From a virus, in IMG/VR virus record IMGVR_UViG_3300042446_000849, positions 55,377 through 119,376 of that record: 64,000 bases of DNA, one strand, 5' to 3'. Below are positions 9,670-19,502 of the stretch, piece after piece (positions within the stretch are counted from its first letter, which is position 1; each line of letters opens with the position of its first letter). The position numbers and the translations under genes were made by a program. The notes beneath the pieces were generated by a model that saw only the letters and a program-made list of their open reading frames with translations, was not told the origin of the DNA and did not search any database.

Positions 9670-10811
9670 TATTGAATTCCAAGATAAACTAAATTACCCG
9701 TTACCTCTACGCTTCCGTTTAGGAAATAATTAGTTGTATTATATTTGTATGTTAAAGACGAACCAAGACCAGCAAGAGTTTCTCCTTGAGGCCAAATGAT
9801 ACTGTCTGTCTGTAATGTAACTGCACCATTTCGTTCATCATATAAACCACCAGTTTGCGGATCTTCGCTACTAGCATTTTCTATAGTTCTACCCTCATTA
9901 TAACCAGTTGTTATATAGTGAATAGTTGCATTATAAGTATCATATCCATACAACGATCTAATATCTGCATATTTGTTTAAGTACGCAATAGGATCAAAGG
10001 TAATTGTGCGATCTCCCTTTTCATTTGCATAATGTAATTGGCCTTTATTATAATCTGACCCATACGCAAGTATTAAATCTGCATAACTAGCAATATATCT
10101 TAATGCATCTGCGGGAGAAATATAAAATAAGTTTATTGGCAAAACACCGTTTGTTCCTTCGGGTTCTCCCGGAATACTATTTAAATATGTGTTAGGATTT
10201 ATAGTTGTCGGTATCGAAGTTATTTCCTCATTCCCCGTCAGTCTTCTTAAGAATAGATTTAATTGTGTTGGTATATACTCATATACGCCATTTACTAAAT
10301 TTGCAGTATACAATAAGTTTTTGCTAATTTCTATAGCATAACCTAAATCATTTGGTTGTTCTGTATAAACATACTTGGAACCAACTCTTTCCCAATTATA
10401 ATAAGTATATTTTGTTTGTTTAGTAACTAATCCTGTAAATGTTTGACCACCTACAAAGAATTGAAAAAATCCTGTTCTAACAGGTGGCTTATCTAATAGT
10501 AAAAGATTGATAAATGTATTGGTATTCAAATCACCGTTAACAGAATAGTTTTCTATAAATGGACCTAATACTGGAACATCGGGTCCAATATTTTCTCTTT
10601 TAGATATTTGGCTGTAATCTGTAATCTTTATACCGTTTTGCGTTTCTTGATATAGTCTTAAATCATTAGACTGTAAAGTTTTAGTAAAAGCATAGTTTGC
10701 CGCAGATGAATATTGAGCAGTATTTTTGTAAAGATAACTTTTATCTGTACTAAATACATTACCCATAGACACAAAATCTTGGGTTAAATTTAAAAGATAA
10801 ACATTAGCCAT
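9669..10811 (-). CDS. Tail-fibre-cluster protein with tandem YIASY/YLNKY repeats
   Basis: A 380-residue protein beginning MANVYLLNLTQDFVSMGN. Around residues 225-315 it has two copies of a motif of about 40 residues: ALRYIASYADLILAYGSD, ending in HYANEKGD, and then YLNKYADIRSLYGYD, ending in HYITTGYNEGRT. The same motif is common in surface and secreted proteins of proteobacteria and in some phage fibres; its function is unsettled. The C-terminus looks beta-rich. A tail fibre or accessory role is inferred from the neighbours. Confidence 0.6.
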   Translation of the reverse strand: MANVYLLNLTQDFVSMGNVFSTDKSYLYKNTAQYSSAANYAFTKTLQSNDLRLYQETQNGIKITDYSQISKRENIGPDVPVLGPFIENYSVNGDLNTNTFINLLLLDKPPVRTGFFQFFVGGQTFTGLVTKQTKYTYYNWERVGSKYVYTEQPNDLGYAIEISKNLLYTANLVNGVYEYIPTQLNLFLRRLTGNEEITSIPTTINPNTYLNSIPGEPEGTNGVLPINLFYISPADALRYIASYADLILAYGSDYNKGQLHYANEKGDRTITFDPIAYLNKYADIRSLYGYDTYNATIHYITTGYNEGRTIENASSEDPQTGGLYDERNGAVTLQTDSIIWPQGETLAGLGSSLTYKYNTTNYFLNGSVEVTGNLVYLGIQ

Positions 10812-10812
10812 A

Positions 10813-11316
10813 TTAGAAAGATGGTACCGATGCTGTATTTTCGAATGTTAACAAAGTATATCTTCTTGTCAGTGTCGTCAATGAATCTGTGTTAACAATA
10901 TTTCGTTCTTTGATGTAAAATTTAGTACTATCCATTGCCAATGATACAATTCTAAATGAATTATTATTTACAATTTGCGCATATGTGTGTCCTGCTATAA
11001 TTTCTCTTGTGTCATAATCTATTAAAATTGCAGCTGGTACATATCCAAAATTATGTATTGATATGGTATATTCGTTGGTATTTTTAGTTGTAACACTTGG
11101 ATCGGGATCCGCAGTAACTAAAGAATAATTTTGAACAAAATCTGTTTTCGATAAAATATTTAGATAATCAAATCTAGTATCAAAATATATTCTATTCAAA
11201 TATGTTGTAGGATTTGTCAATGGTAAATTACTACCCTGTTGTCCCGTGGGGTTATTAAAGATAGATACTACCTTTTTGCCCCCAGTTGTGCCCGCCCACA
11301 AAACATTAGTTGTCAT
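10813..11316 (-). CDS. Unknown virion-associated protein
   Basis: A 167-residue protein with no recognised domain. It starts MTTNVLWAGTTGGKK and includes INHFGYVPAA-like text (ISIHNFGYVPAAILIDYD), a pattern seen in small beta-sandwich phage tail proteins. It lies 1 nt from the 380-residue gene downstream and overlaps its upstream neighbour by 4 nt, so it belongs to the fibre operon. Confidence 0.55.
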   Translation of the reverse strand: MTTNVLWAGTTGGKKVVSIFNNPTGQQGSNLPLTNPTTYLNRIYFDTRFDYLNILSKTDFVQNYSLVTADPDPSVTTKNTNEYTISIHNFGYVPAAILIDYDTREIIAGHTYAQIVNNNSFRIVSLAMDSTKFYIKERNIVNTDSLTTLTRRYTLLTFENTASVPSF

Positions 11317-12926
11317 AATTCAATTCTGATAAATTTACTGTTTAAATCAATAACCATTCTACCATCAGTTGATCTTAAAATTCCTGAAGTAATAGTACCA
11401 GCATTTTGAGAAACTTCTGATAATGCGTTTGCCGTTACTGTGATACCAGTAAAAATATTTGCAACCAATTGAGATCTAGTAATAGTACCACTTACAATTT
11501 TTGTTCCGCTAATAGAATTGCTAGCAATTTCTACCCCTGTTATTGAACCGGGTTGTATTTTACCTGTCGTAACAGCATTTGCGCCTAATTTACTAGATGT
11601 TACCGCTCCGTTAAACAACTCTCTTGTTGTTATAGTATTACTTACTAATTTTTCTCCAGTAATAACATTTGCTGCAATTTTAGATGTTATTATTGCATTA
11701 GATGCTATCTGTACATTACCTACTTGGCCTGCATTTAGAACAATATTTGTTACAGTGCCACTTACACCTGGAGAATAAAAATCCCAACTAGTTTTAGTTG
11801 TATTTAAAATATAGCTAGTACCACCTACAATAATTAAATCGCCCGGATTAAATAGTGTTACATCTGATGGCAATGATGCCAATGTTCTAACTCTTGCGGT
11901 GCCAGTATTTGCTGTAAATTGTTGTATTGTATTCCATGTACCGGAATAGATATATAACCCTTGATCTATACCAGATGTTTTTCTAAACAACTCAAATGCA
12001 TTTGCTGTTGCTGGTAAAGAACCACCCGAAGAAATTCCTCCGCCTGCACCAGAAGAACTAGAAACATAATCACTTAAATTTTTCCATGCATTATTAATAA
12101 AGATATAAGCAATTGACCCTACAACAACTGTTCTACCTGAATAATTTCCTGCATCGCCTACTACAGGCAACGTAACTAATACTTCTAGACCCGACGGTGC
12201 GCTAGATGTTATAACACTTGATAATGTTTTCCATTGACCAGAAATAAACAAATACGGTATAGCATTTGCTGTTTCATAAAAGACTGTGCCTTCTGGCGCT
12301 GTCTGCGGTTTAACCGCACCTATAGCAAATGCTGTATCGCCTCTAAATCTTACCCATCTAGAATCGGAACCAGCTAATCTTGCAATTGCAGAATCTGCCG
12401 GTAATCCTGTACCATTGCCTACGGGGTATTTAGAGAATACCCAAACATCTCCAGAATTAAATACAATCCTGCCTTCATAGTTACCCAATGTCGGTAAAGA
12501 TGAAACTACAGGAATACCATTAACAGTTACATTTGCCGTACCTGAACCAGTGACAACAGTAATGTTTGCGCCGCTTATACCGCCAGTAAATGCGGCTAAT
12601 CTAGCTAACACATAATCTTGTGTTGCTAATTCATTTGTATACCATTTAATAGTGCCATTCTCATTCAATATTAAAGAATCTGCGCCGTTTAAAGAAAAGC
12701 CAATAACACCCGAGGCTTGTCTGTACATTCCGGTGTCTTTATCACCTTGCCAAGCATATCCTGGTAATATTTTAGAATCAGATCCATAGCTTACAACTTG
12801 CCCGCCAGTATAAAGCGAATTAAAATTGTCGTTTACTTTGATGAAGGCATCGCGAAGTAAATCGCCGTCTCCACTATTCGGTGTTGTTCCTACAAGAACA
12901 TTTGGTAGATTTTTTGGGGCAGCCAT
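11313..12926 (-). CDS. Long tail-fibre-like structural protein
   Basis: A 537-residue protein. The N-terminus includes LLRDAFIKVNDNFNSLYTGG, a segment common at the start of T4-like fibre and baseplate-attached proteins. The middle has repeats with YEGRIVFNSGDVWVFSK and NYSGRTVVVGSIAYIF, which look like phage fibre beta-repeats. The last 130 residues are short Ile/Thr/Ser repeats (ITSKIAANVITGEKL, ITGVEIASNSISGTK) typical of a triple beta-spiral or coiled fibre shaft. No catalytic motif is seen. It is probably a fibre; the exact T4 equivalent is unclear. Confidence 0.7.
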   Translation of the reverse strand: MAAPKNLPNVLVGTTPNSGDGDLLRDAFIKVNDNFNSLYTGGQVVSYGSDSKILPGYAWQGDKDTGMYRQASGVIGFSLNGADSLILNENGTIKWYTNELATQDYVLARLAAFTGGISGANITVVTGSGTANVTVNGIPVVSSLPTLGNYEGRIVFNSGDVWVFSKYPVGNGTGLPADSAIARLAGSDSRWVRFRGDTAFAIGAVKPQTAPEGTVFYETANAIPYLFISGQWKTLSSVITSSAPSGLEVLVTLPVVGDAGNYSGRTVVVGSIAYIFINNAWKNLSDYVSSSSGAGGGISSGGSLPATANAFELFRKTSGIDQGLYIYSGTWNTIQQFTANTGTARVRTLASLPSDVTLFNPGDLIIVGGTSYILNTTKTSWDFYSPGVSGTVTNIVLNAGQVGNVQIASNAIITSKIAANVITGEKLVSNTITTRELFNGAVTSSKLGANAVTTGKIQPGSITGVEIASNSISGTKIVSGTITRSQLVANIFTGITVTANALSEVSQNAGTITSGILRSTDGRMVIDLNSKFIRIEL

Positions 12927-12930
12927 ATGG

Positions 12931-13137
12931 TTAACTTAAATTTAGATGGTTTTTAATTTTATCAATTTCCGCTTTTAACATATTTATTTCGTCTTTCATA
13001 TCCTGAATTAGTTTAGTCTGTTTTCTTTTTTGCTTATACTCAATTAACGCATGAGTATTAGTATTAAGAATTGCAGAACTTGCTGGGTCTATAACATACC
13101 CAGGATCGTTTTCTACGGGAATATATCTTGAATTCAT
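12931..13137 (-). CDS. Small coiled-coil baseplate-locus protein
   Basis: A 68-residue protein. The first half has NDPGYVIDPASSAILNTN; the second half is a strongly charged heptad-type helix (IQDMKDEINMLKAEIDKI). Similar small proteins occur at this locus in marine T4-like phages; the function is unknown. It lies between a fibre gene and a large baseplate gene with 1-4 nt gaps. Confidence 0.7.
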   Translation of the reverse strand: MNSRYIPVENDPGYVIDPASSAILNTNTHALIEYKQKRKQTKLIQDMKDEINMLKAEIDKIKNHLNLS

Positions 13138-13138
13138 T

Positions 13139-14857
13139 TTATAATAATGAAGTTGCTACTAAGTTTTTAATCTTAGGTAAATAAACTGGATTGTTTGCGT
13201 AGAACACAATCTTAACTTGATAATTTGCAAAAGTTTCATATGTAGATGTTATTGCAACATTTGAAACTAAGTTTGCAGAGTTTGAATATGTCAAAGCAGG
13301 TTCTAATAGTCTGTATGTTTCCTCCGTGAATAAATCGTCATTTGTTCCTGCATAAGATTTACTCACAGGCGAAACTAATGGAAGTTTAATAAAAGGTCTT
13401 GCTACTATACCATTGACAAAACTTTTATCGTTTCTAGATAATACTCTAACAAAAACTTCGATATCTGTACCAATTTTTCTATTGACATTTACTTTTACTT
13501 CCATGCCTGTAGAGTCAAATTGGTCTGCAAGCGATACAACTTTACTAATATATCTTGCCTTCGCTGTTCCGTGATTTGCAGCTAATTCAGATGTAGAAAT
13601 ATCTGCACTATAAGGCAATACGTTATTTCTAAATATTTGAGCTTTCATCAACTGTTTATCTAAAAATGGCGCAACATCTTTAGATTTTGTTGTTAATGAT
13701 ACTTGTAATTTTAAATCGCCGTTTTCTCGTAAAGATTGTCTTCCTGTTAAATTCAATTCCGAACCAGGAACAATATCGGTAAATTTTGTTTTATCTCTAG
13801 AGTTAGTATCTTCAGTTGTTTGTATTTTATATGTAACTTGTGCGGTATCACCCAAAGCAACTTCTGTACTTAACAAACGAATTCTATTATAATCTATTTC
13901 AGCAAGAGCAGGGGTTGTCATTTCAAAAGTTACTGTGCCAGGATCAAATTTTGCTTTACCTAACATAAAAGTTAAATCCTCATTCTCATCACCCAGCCAA
14001 TCTGTAGTATTCTGTGCTTTAAATAACCTACCAGCAAACGGTTGCTTAACTGTTTTACCATCGCCTGTTTTTGCGGACAATAATTGATATTTGTCCGATT
14101 TAGTATATACACAGAATGCATATTCGCCAGGCTTCAAATATATTGGATTTGCGAATACAAATGTTGTTGCTTTTGCCCCTGCTGTTGCGTCATATACGTT
14201 TATATCTGTAGGTGTCTTTGTTGATACTGTACCAGACATATATTCTGTTGTAGACGGTTTGCTACCAGACATAGGTCTTAATTCTATACTTACAGGTAAC
14301 TTATCGTCTTTAGTATAGAAGAATAAATTAATATAAGTTAAAACAATACCCAATGGATATGTCCCTGCATCTATTGTGAATGTTTGCGATAACGGATCCA
14401 ATCTTTTCTGAGTATTATTTGCATCCGCGGAAGATCCTAACGGAGAAGTTCTAAATTTTTCCGTTGTTCTTAGCGCAATTGTACCACCTTGTTCTGGATC
14501 TACGATATTTAACCCGTGATTCATTAAAGTGGTTTCAGAAATATACTTACATTTTTCTATACCATCTGCACTATCACCAAATGTTAGACGAATTTCACCT
14601 GCATTAAATTTGTATTTGCCTTCGGTGCTAGGTATATACACAAAACCAAGTGCACTACCTAATTGATCTGTAGTAATAGTATCACCTAATAATGCGCCAG
14701 TTGTTACCGGTGCTGTAAAAGGAGTTATATTAACACCATTTACATAAGTATAAATTTTTATACCAGGTGGCATTTGAGCCACCGTAAAAGACATAACCTC
14801 AGATCCCGCATAAATCGGTATTTCTGCATCTCTGGTTGATGTTATATTTGTCGCCAT
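13139..14857 (-). CDS. Baseplate-associated structural protein (cyanomyovirus type)
   Basis: A 572-residue protein. The diagnostic part is LDPLSQTFTIDAGTYPLG followed by YINLFFYTKDDKLPVSIELR and later PIYLKPGEYAFCVYTKSD, an array found in large tail proteins of T4-like phages of aquatic bacteria. It ends close to the large DUF4815-type protein and is probably cotranscribed with it. A baseplate periphery or fibre-attachment role is inferred from position. It does not resemble T4 gp9-gp12 by eye. Confidence 0.65.
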   Translation of the reverse strand: MATNITSTRDAEIPIYAGSEVMSFTVAQMPPGIKIYTYVNGVNITPFTAPVTTGALLGDTITTDQLGSALGFVYIPSTEGKYKFNAGEIRLTFGDSADGIEKCKYISETTLMNHGLNIVDPEQGGTIALRTTEKFRTSPLGSSADANNTQKRLDPLSQTFTIDAGTYPLGIVLTYINLFFYTKDDKLPVSIELRPMSGSKPSTTEYMSGTVSTKTPTDINVYDATAGAKATTFVFANPIYLKPGEYAFCVYTKSDKYQLLSAKTGDGKTVKQPFAGRLFKAQNTTDWLGDENEDLTFMLGKAKFDPGTVTFEMTTPALAEIDYNRIRLLSTEVALGDTAQVTYKIQTTEDTNSRDKTKFTDIVPGSELNLTGRQSLRENGDLKLQVSLTTKSKDVAPFLDKQLMKAQIFRNNVLPYSADISTSELAANHGTAKARYISKVVSLADQFDSTGMEVKVNVNRKIGTDIEVFVRVLSRNDKSFVNGIVARPFIKLPLVSPVSKSYAGTNDDLFTEETYRLLEPALTYSNSANLVSNVAITSTYETFANYQVKIVFYANNPVYLPKIKNLVATSLL

Positions 14858-14858
14858 A

Positions 14859-17800
14859 TTAAATTCCTACTAAAGAATAGTTTACTGATTTATATCCGTT
14901 ATTTTCAATTTGCACAGCTTTAGGATAACGCTTTTCAACTTCGTGAGCCATATATCCTTCAAACACGCCATGTCCTGCAATATCTTTAAATTCTTTTCTA
15001 TATTCATATTGATATAGATTTAACCCGTTTGGCATTTTTCTAACAAACTTGACGTTTGTTTTCATTCTTTCATCTGAGAATAATTTTTTAAGACCCTTCC
15101 ATACAACTTTTACTACTTTAACTGCAACATATGCAACAGCAACAACTGCCGCAACTTGAATAAGTACGGGTGCGGTACTAATATATGCAGCAAATGTAGT
15201 AGCACCAGATGCAATTGCTGCGGTTGCAGCTCCTAAAATAGGCACGCCGGTGGTTGCTGCAGCTAATGCACTCGCCCCCTGTGCAATTCCAGCAAAGACA
15301 AATGTTGCAGACGCTGATACAAGTTGTGTTAATCCTGTTTGCAATCCTGATAATGTAGTACTAAAAGAATTTGAAAAGATGCCGCCCAATGTGTCTGTTA
15401 AACTGGTCAATGCTGTACTAAAATTGGCAGCTCCAGAAGTTAATAGTTGAGAATTTAATAAAGATAACTCAGTCGCAGTAGCCAATCCTGCAGTTGTGCT
15501 TGGTATTACGCTACTACTACCTGTTAACCAATCGGATACAAAACTTGTCATGTCTTTCAAAGTTGTAAAACCAGAATTTACAAATTTAGATAGTCCATCT
15601 ATAGAACTTATTGAATTATAAAAATTCAAACCAATATCTCGAACCGCTCCCCACGCTACAGATAATATACTTTCTCCATAAAATGCTGCCGTATTTGCGA
15701 ATCCCCCAATTCCGATGCCATCCGCAAGGGCAGCAATACTATATGCTGTAATTACTTTTGATGCAACTAACCCACCAAATAATAACAGGCCTCCGGTTAA
15801 CCATATATTAATATTAAAGGAATTTTTCTTTGAAATTTCTGCTCTACCCACACCATCATTAATAGCACCAGGATTTACATTAATAAAACTATTTGCTTCT
15901 AATTGTGATGCAAATACTTCATTTACATATTTCATAGTAATAAGATCATTTATTTCTAAAATGTCTATATCTGCTACCACATTTAAATCTACATTATATA
16001 CTGCAAAACCGGGGAAACATTCTTGTTCGTCAGTATCAACAGCAACACCAAAATAACCACTTGTAAGATCAGCTTTATCTGTGTCGGTAAAATCTTCAAC
16101 TAAAATGCCAGATTTCAACAATGTATCGCCGTTATCATTTGTTACAATGGATCTCAAATTTGCAATTTCAATACTTTGTAATTTTACTGCTTTATCTAAA
16201 TTAATTGCAAGAGTTTCAATTTTGCCTATGTCTCGCATAGTGAAGCGTTTATTATCATCATATGTTATTTTAACATCAAAAGAACTTCTTGCATATGGTG
16301 GTATTTCTAAAACTGCAAGACTCAATTTGCTAATATCCGAGATATCGTTAATTTCTTTTGGGTTAGCGGATTCGATACCTTGTTGTACATAGAATTTATT
16401 ATACGGAGAATCATAATTTTGTAACGTATTAGTCACATAAATTCTATCTTTTCTGCCAAGATAATAAGTAACATCTGCTTCAGTGTTAACTGTAGATGTT
16501 GGTATGATTGAGGCCGCAAAATTATAATAAAGACTATCATCAATTCTTCTTGGTCTAAAATCTATTGCATCTCTCAAATTAAATTCATTTGAATCTACAA
16601 CCGATCTATAGGTTGGTATTCTAGAATAGTATGAAGCTGGATATGATTGTACTGTAGCTGGTCCTTCGCCCGTATGTGTAAAATAATCAAATAACACTAA
16701 AACATTTCCAGGAGGATTTGCTGCAGAAATAAATTTAACTGTTCCATGATCATAGAAAGTATCTCGTTGACCATTATCTAAAATATAATTGGTGTTAGTC
16801 TCAGAAATCAACGACGTCCATGCATTGGCATTTACTGGCGAAATATTAGACGTTGGTGCAATTGCAATATATGCGGTACTATCTAAAGTTACTATGTCAT
16901 TATAATTATATGATGTTGTAGAAATCCAAGATCCAAGATATTTTCCAACATTTGATAATGCATATAAATTCTTAAACGATGTAATATCGGATTTACCTAA
17001 CGAATACGCATAATCAGCCAATGCAACATTTACAATTTTTGCATGATTCTCAACTAAAGTTTTTGTTCTTGGTTGTAAATCGTCGCTTTCAATTTTTAAA
17101 GATACATCAGCAATTCCGGTGAATGACGGATCATTCATATTAATAGTTAATGTAGCGGAATCACCGGCAATTGTTGTTGTGCCTCTTTCAAAATTATAAG
17201 CACCTAAATTTGTATTGCCTGTTGCTCCACTTTTTACCAACACAATAAAGTTTGTTCTTGCAGTACTTGCAGGAATTATACCATCACCCAATGCAAATGT
17301 TTCTGGTGCAGATAATGTCTTTGAAAATACCCCAGAACTAAACACAGCATTATTAAAAACTCTTATATACTCACTTCTAATAGTATCAACATTTTTTACA
17401 TATGTTTTATTAATAGGAAATAACAATCGTTCTGCTGGTCTATTAGAATCAAATATTGTAGTTACGCCAGATGTAGCAATACCATCACTTGCAATATCTG
17501 CATAGAAGAAAGGTGAAGAATATGTAGCCGCAGTACCATGTGATGTAAGACCATTTGATACACCGACTACACTTCGTATTTGTTTTACGTTAATTAAACC
17601 ATCATAGAATGGACTACCGTTTACAACTTCTAAATATGCTTTAACATTAGTTAATGATCTAGCTTTATCAGTTGGATCCGCGGTGGCCGAAGATACTGCC
17701 GCAACTACCTCAGCCCTGACTTTTTCAATGTCTTTATTATTATTGATCCAAGTGTTGTACCAAAAATATACGCCTTCAACATCAGGCTCTCTGAATAATC

Positions 17801-19493
17801 CATAATATGGAGTATTTGCTGGACCATATCGCCCCCAAAGCTCATTTGATGTATAAATTACGTTTGCAATATATTGCCCATCGGCAACTGAAACTCCATA
17901 TTTCGTGGACCAATCTGCCCACGATGCTGGCACTTCTTTTACTGGGGAATATAAGTGATAGAATAATTTATATTGAGGTGCAACGTTGACTCCTCCAATA
18001 TAACTATCATATTCAATGTTTTTATATGCAAGTGTACCAACTAATGTATTTGCACCTGTTGGATTTTTTACACTATGTAATTCCAAAAACAACGAGCTTG
18101 CAGTTAGTTCTGTAGGTGAAATAATCTTATACTGCAAATTAGCTAATTTAAAATAATTACCCTGTGTAGTATTAATATTATAACCAGTCTTTGTTTCTGT
18201 CAAAGTAGACTTAGGAACAGAAACTTCTGTAGCACCTACCGTTCTTACTGGCAATCCCCCGACATATGCTTTACCCTCAGACAAAGAGAATTTTAAATCT
18301 GCATCAGTTTCTAGCCCAACAATTGGCGAAATCTTAAATTGATTTACTACATAGCTTCCAGATTCATCGTATGTTCTTTCTGCTAATTTTTTATCTAAAT
18401 CGGCATCTGCAGTTAACTCTGCAAGGAATTCAATTTGCCCTTTATTGTAATTTAATAAAGGAATTACATCGCCGGCAACGGTACCTTCAACTTTACCATC
18501 GTCATTGACATCTAAACTTACGAGGTTTAGATCTACTTTTAATCTATCAGCACCCGTTGCAAAATAATTTGAACTACCAAACGCAGGATCTAAAAGTGTA
18601 TTATCATCCTCACTTGTAATAATTTGTTGATCACTTAAATAACCAACCAATTTTGTTGGGTAAGCTGTGTTTTTATCCGGTACAATTCTTTGTAATGATG
18701 CTTTAACAAAAAACCCATATTTGTAAAAGATTGCATCATCCTGTGATACTATAGTTGTTGGATTTGTTGGTTTGGTAACATAAGCAACATTTTGCCCACC
18801 AATAACAACATCCGGTGCATCACTAATTTCTATTTCTAAAGTATTTACAATTTTAGTGACATACAGTTTCTTTGTTATAGAAGGATGTACTAATAAATCA
18901 CCCACTTTAATAATTGTACTTGGGTTTGTTAGGACAACCGTTTTAGAAAATTGTTTAAGTGTAGATATTGCATTTTTTGTAATATCGGTTGTTGCAATTG
19001 CAGTGTAGCTAGGTGTTGCTTTGTTTAATGCATCTGTATAATCAGTATAAAAATACAGTTCATCGTTTTCTGTAAACATACCATCATTTTCTATATTGTA
19101 TTTCTTTAAAGAAATAACAATACTAATAGGGTCACCTAATTCAGGATCATCTGCTTCATATACAAACTCTACATAACCTAAAACTTCTGATGTTGCTGTA
19201 GTAACATACGTGTTCAATAAATTTGAAACAGTAATAGGTGTGCCGCGCGAATCTGTATTTTTTAAACGAATTGTTCTTGCATCAAGATTAACTGACGGGG
19301 CAGGGCCTGAAACTTTACTACCATCTTTGAATAGAAAATTACCTACAGACTTAATTTGATTTTGTAATATTGTCTGCGATTGAGTTAGTTCTCTTGCTTG
19401 TACCGCTACACCGGGTTTGAATAACACTCGAACGAAGTTTTTATCTTCATCGAAGTCATCAAAATATGGTGAAACATTTGTTAGTACAGTCAT
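14859..19493 (-). CDS. Giant baseplate/fibre protein with DUF4815-like N-terminus and S74-type C-terminal chaperone
   Basis: A 1544-residue protein, the longest in the window. The N-terminus (YFDDFDEDKNFVRVLFKPG, then VQARELTQSQTILQNQI) matches the DUF4815-type head of large T4-like tail proteins. Around residues 1240-1450 there are several hydrophobic, Ala/Gly-rich stretches. The last 72 residues, beginning SDERMKTNVKFV at about 1473 and including GYMAHEVEKRYPKAV, form an intramolecular chaperone/peptidase S74 domain, which in other phages trimerises a fibre and then cuts itself off at the Ser of the SD pair. Ser-Asp is present, so self-cleavage is plausible. Confidence 0.8.
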   Translation of the reverse strand: MTVLTNVSPYFDDFDEDKNFVRVLFKPGVAVQARELTQSQTILQNQIKSVGNFLFKDGSKVSGPAPSVNLDARTIRLKNTDSRGTPITVSNLLNTYVTTATSEVLGYVEFVYEADDPELGDPISIVISLKKYNIENDGMFTENDELYFYTDYTDALNKATPSYTAIATTDITKNAISTLKQFSKTVVLTNPSTIIKVGDLLVHPSITKKLYVTKIVNTLEIEISDAPDVVIGGQNVAYVTKPTNPTTIVSQDDAIFYKYGFFVKASLQRIVPDKNTAYPTKLVGYLSDQQIITSEDDNTLLDPAFGSSNYFATGADRLKVDLNLVSLDVNDDGKVEGTVAGDVIPLLNYNKGQIEFLAELTADADLDKKLAERTYDESGSYVVNQFKISPIVGLETDADLKFSLSEGKAYVGGLPVRTVGATEVSVPKSTLTETKTGYNINTTQGNYFKLANLQYKIISPTELTASSLFLELHSVKNPTGANTLVGTLAYKNIEYDSYIGGVNVAPQYKLFYHLYSPVKEVPASWADWSTKYGVSVADGQYIANVIYTSNELWGRYGPANTPYYGLFREPDVEGVYFWYNTWINNNKDIEKVRAEVVAAVSSATADPTDKARSLTNVKAYLEVVNGSPFYDGLINVKQIRSVVGVSNGLTSHGTAATYSSPFFYADIASDGIATSGVTTIFDSNRPAERLLFPINKTYVKNVDTIRSEYIRVFNNAVFSSGVFSKTLSAPETFALGDGIIPASTARTNFIVLVKSGATGNTNLGAYNFERGTTTIAGDSATLTINMNDPSFTGIADVSLKIESDDLQPRTKTLVENHAKIVNVALADYAYSLGKSDITSFKNLYALSNVGKYLGSWISTTSYNYNDIVTLDSTAYIAIAPTSNISPVNANAWTSLISETNTNYILDNGQRDTFYDHGTVKFISAANPPGNVLVLFDYFTHTGEGPATVQSYPASYYSRIPTYRSVVDSNEFNLRDAIDFRPRRIDDSLYYNFAASIIPTSTVNTEADVTYYLGRKDRIYVTNTLQNYDSPYNKFYVQQGIESANPKEINDISDISKLSLAVLEIPPYARSSFDVKITYDDNKRFTMRDIGKIETLAINLDKAVKLQSIEIANLRSIVTNDNGDTLLKSGILVEDFTDTDKADLTSGYFGVAVDTDEQECFPGFAVYNVDLNVVADIDILEINDLITMKYVNEVFASQLEANSFINVNPGAINDGVGRAEISKKNSFNINIWLTGGLLLFGGLVASKVITAYSIAALADGIGIGGFANTAAFYGESILSVAWGAVRDIGLNFYNSISSIDGLSKFVNSGFTTLKDMTSFVSDWLTGSSSVIPSTTAGLATATELSLLNSQLLTSGAANFSTALTSLTDTLGGIFSNSFSTTLSGLQTGLTQLVSASATFVFAGIAQGASALAAATTGVPILGAATAAIASGATTFAAYISTAPVLIQVAAVVAVAYVAVKVVKVVWKGLKKLFSDERMKTNVKFVRKMPNGLNLYQYEYRKEFKDIAGHGVFEGYMAHEVEKRYPKAVQIENNGYKSVNYSLVGI

Positions 19494-19502
19494 ATCTTTT
19501 CC

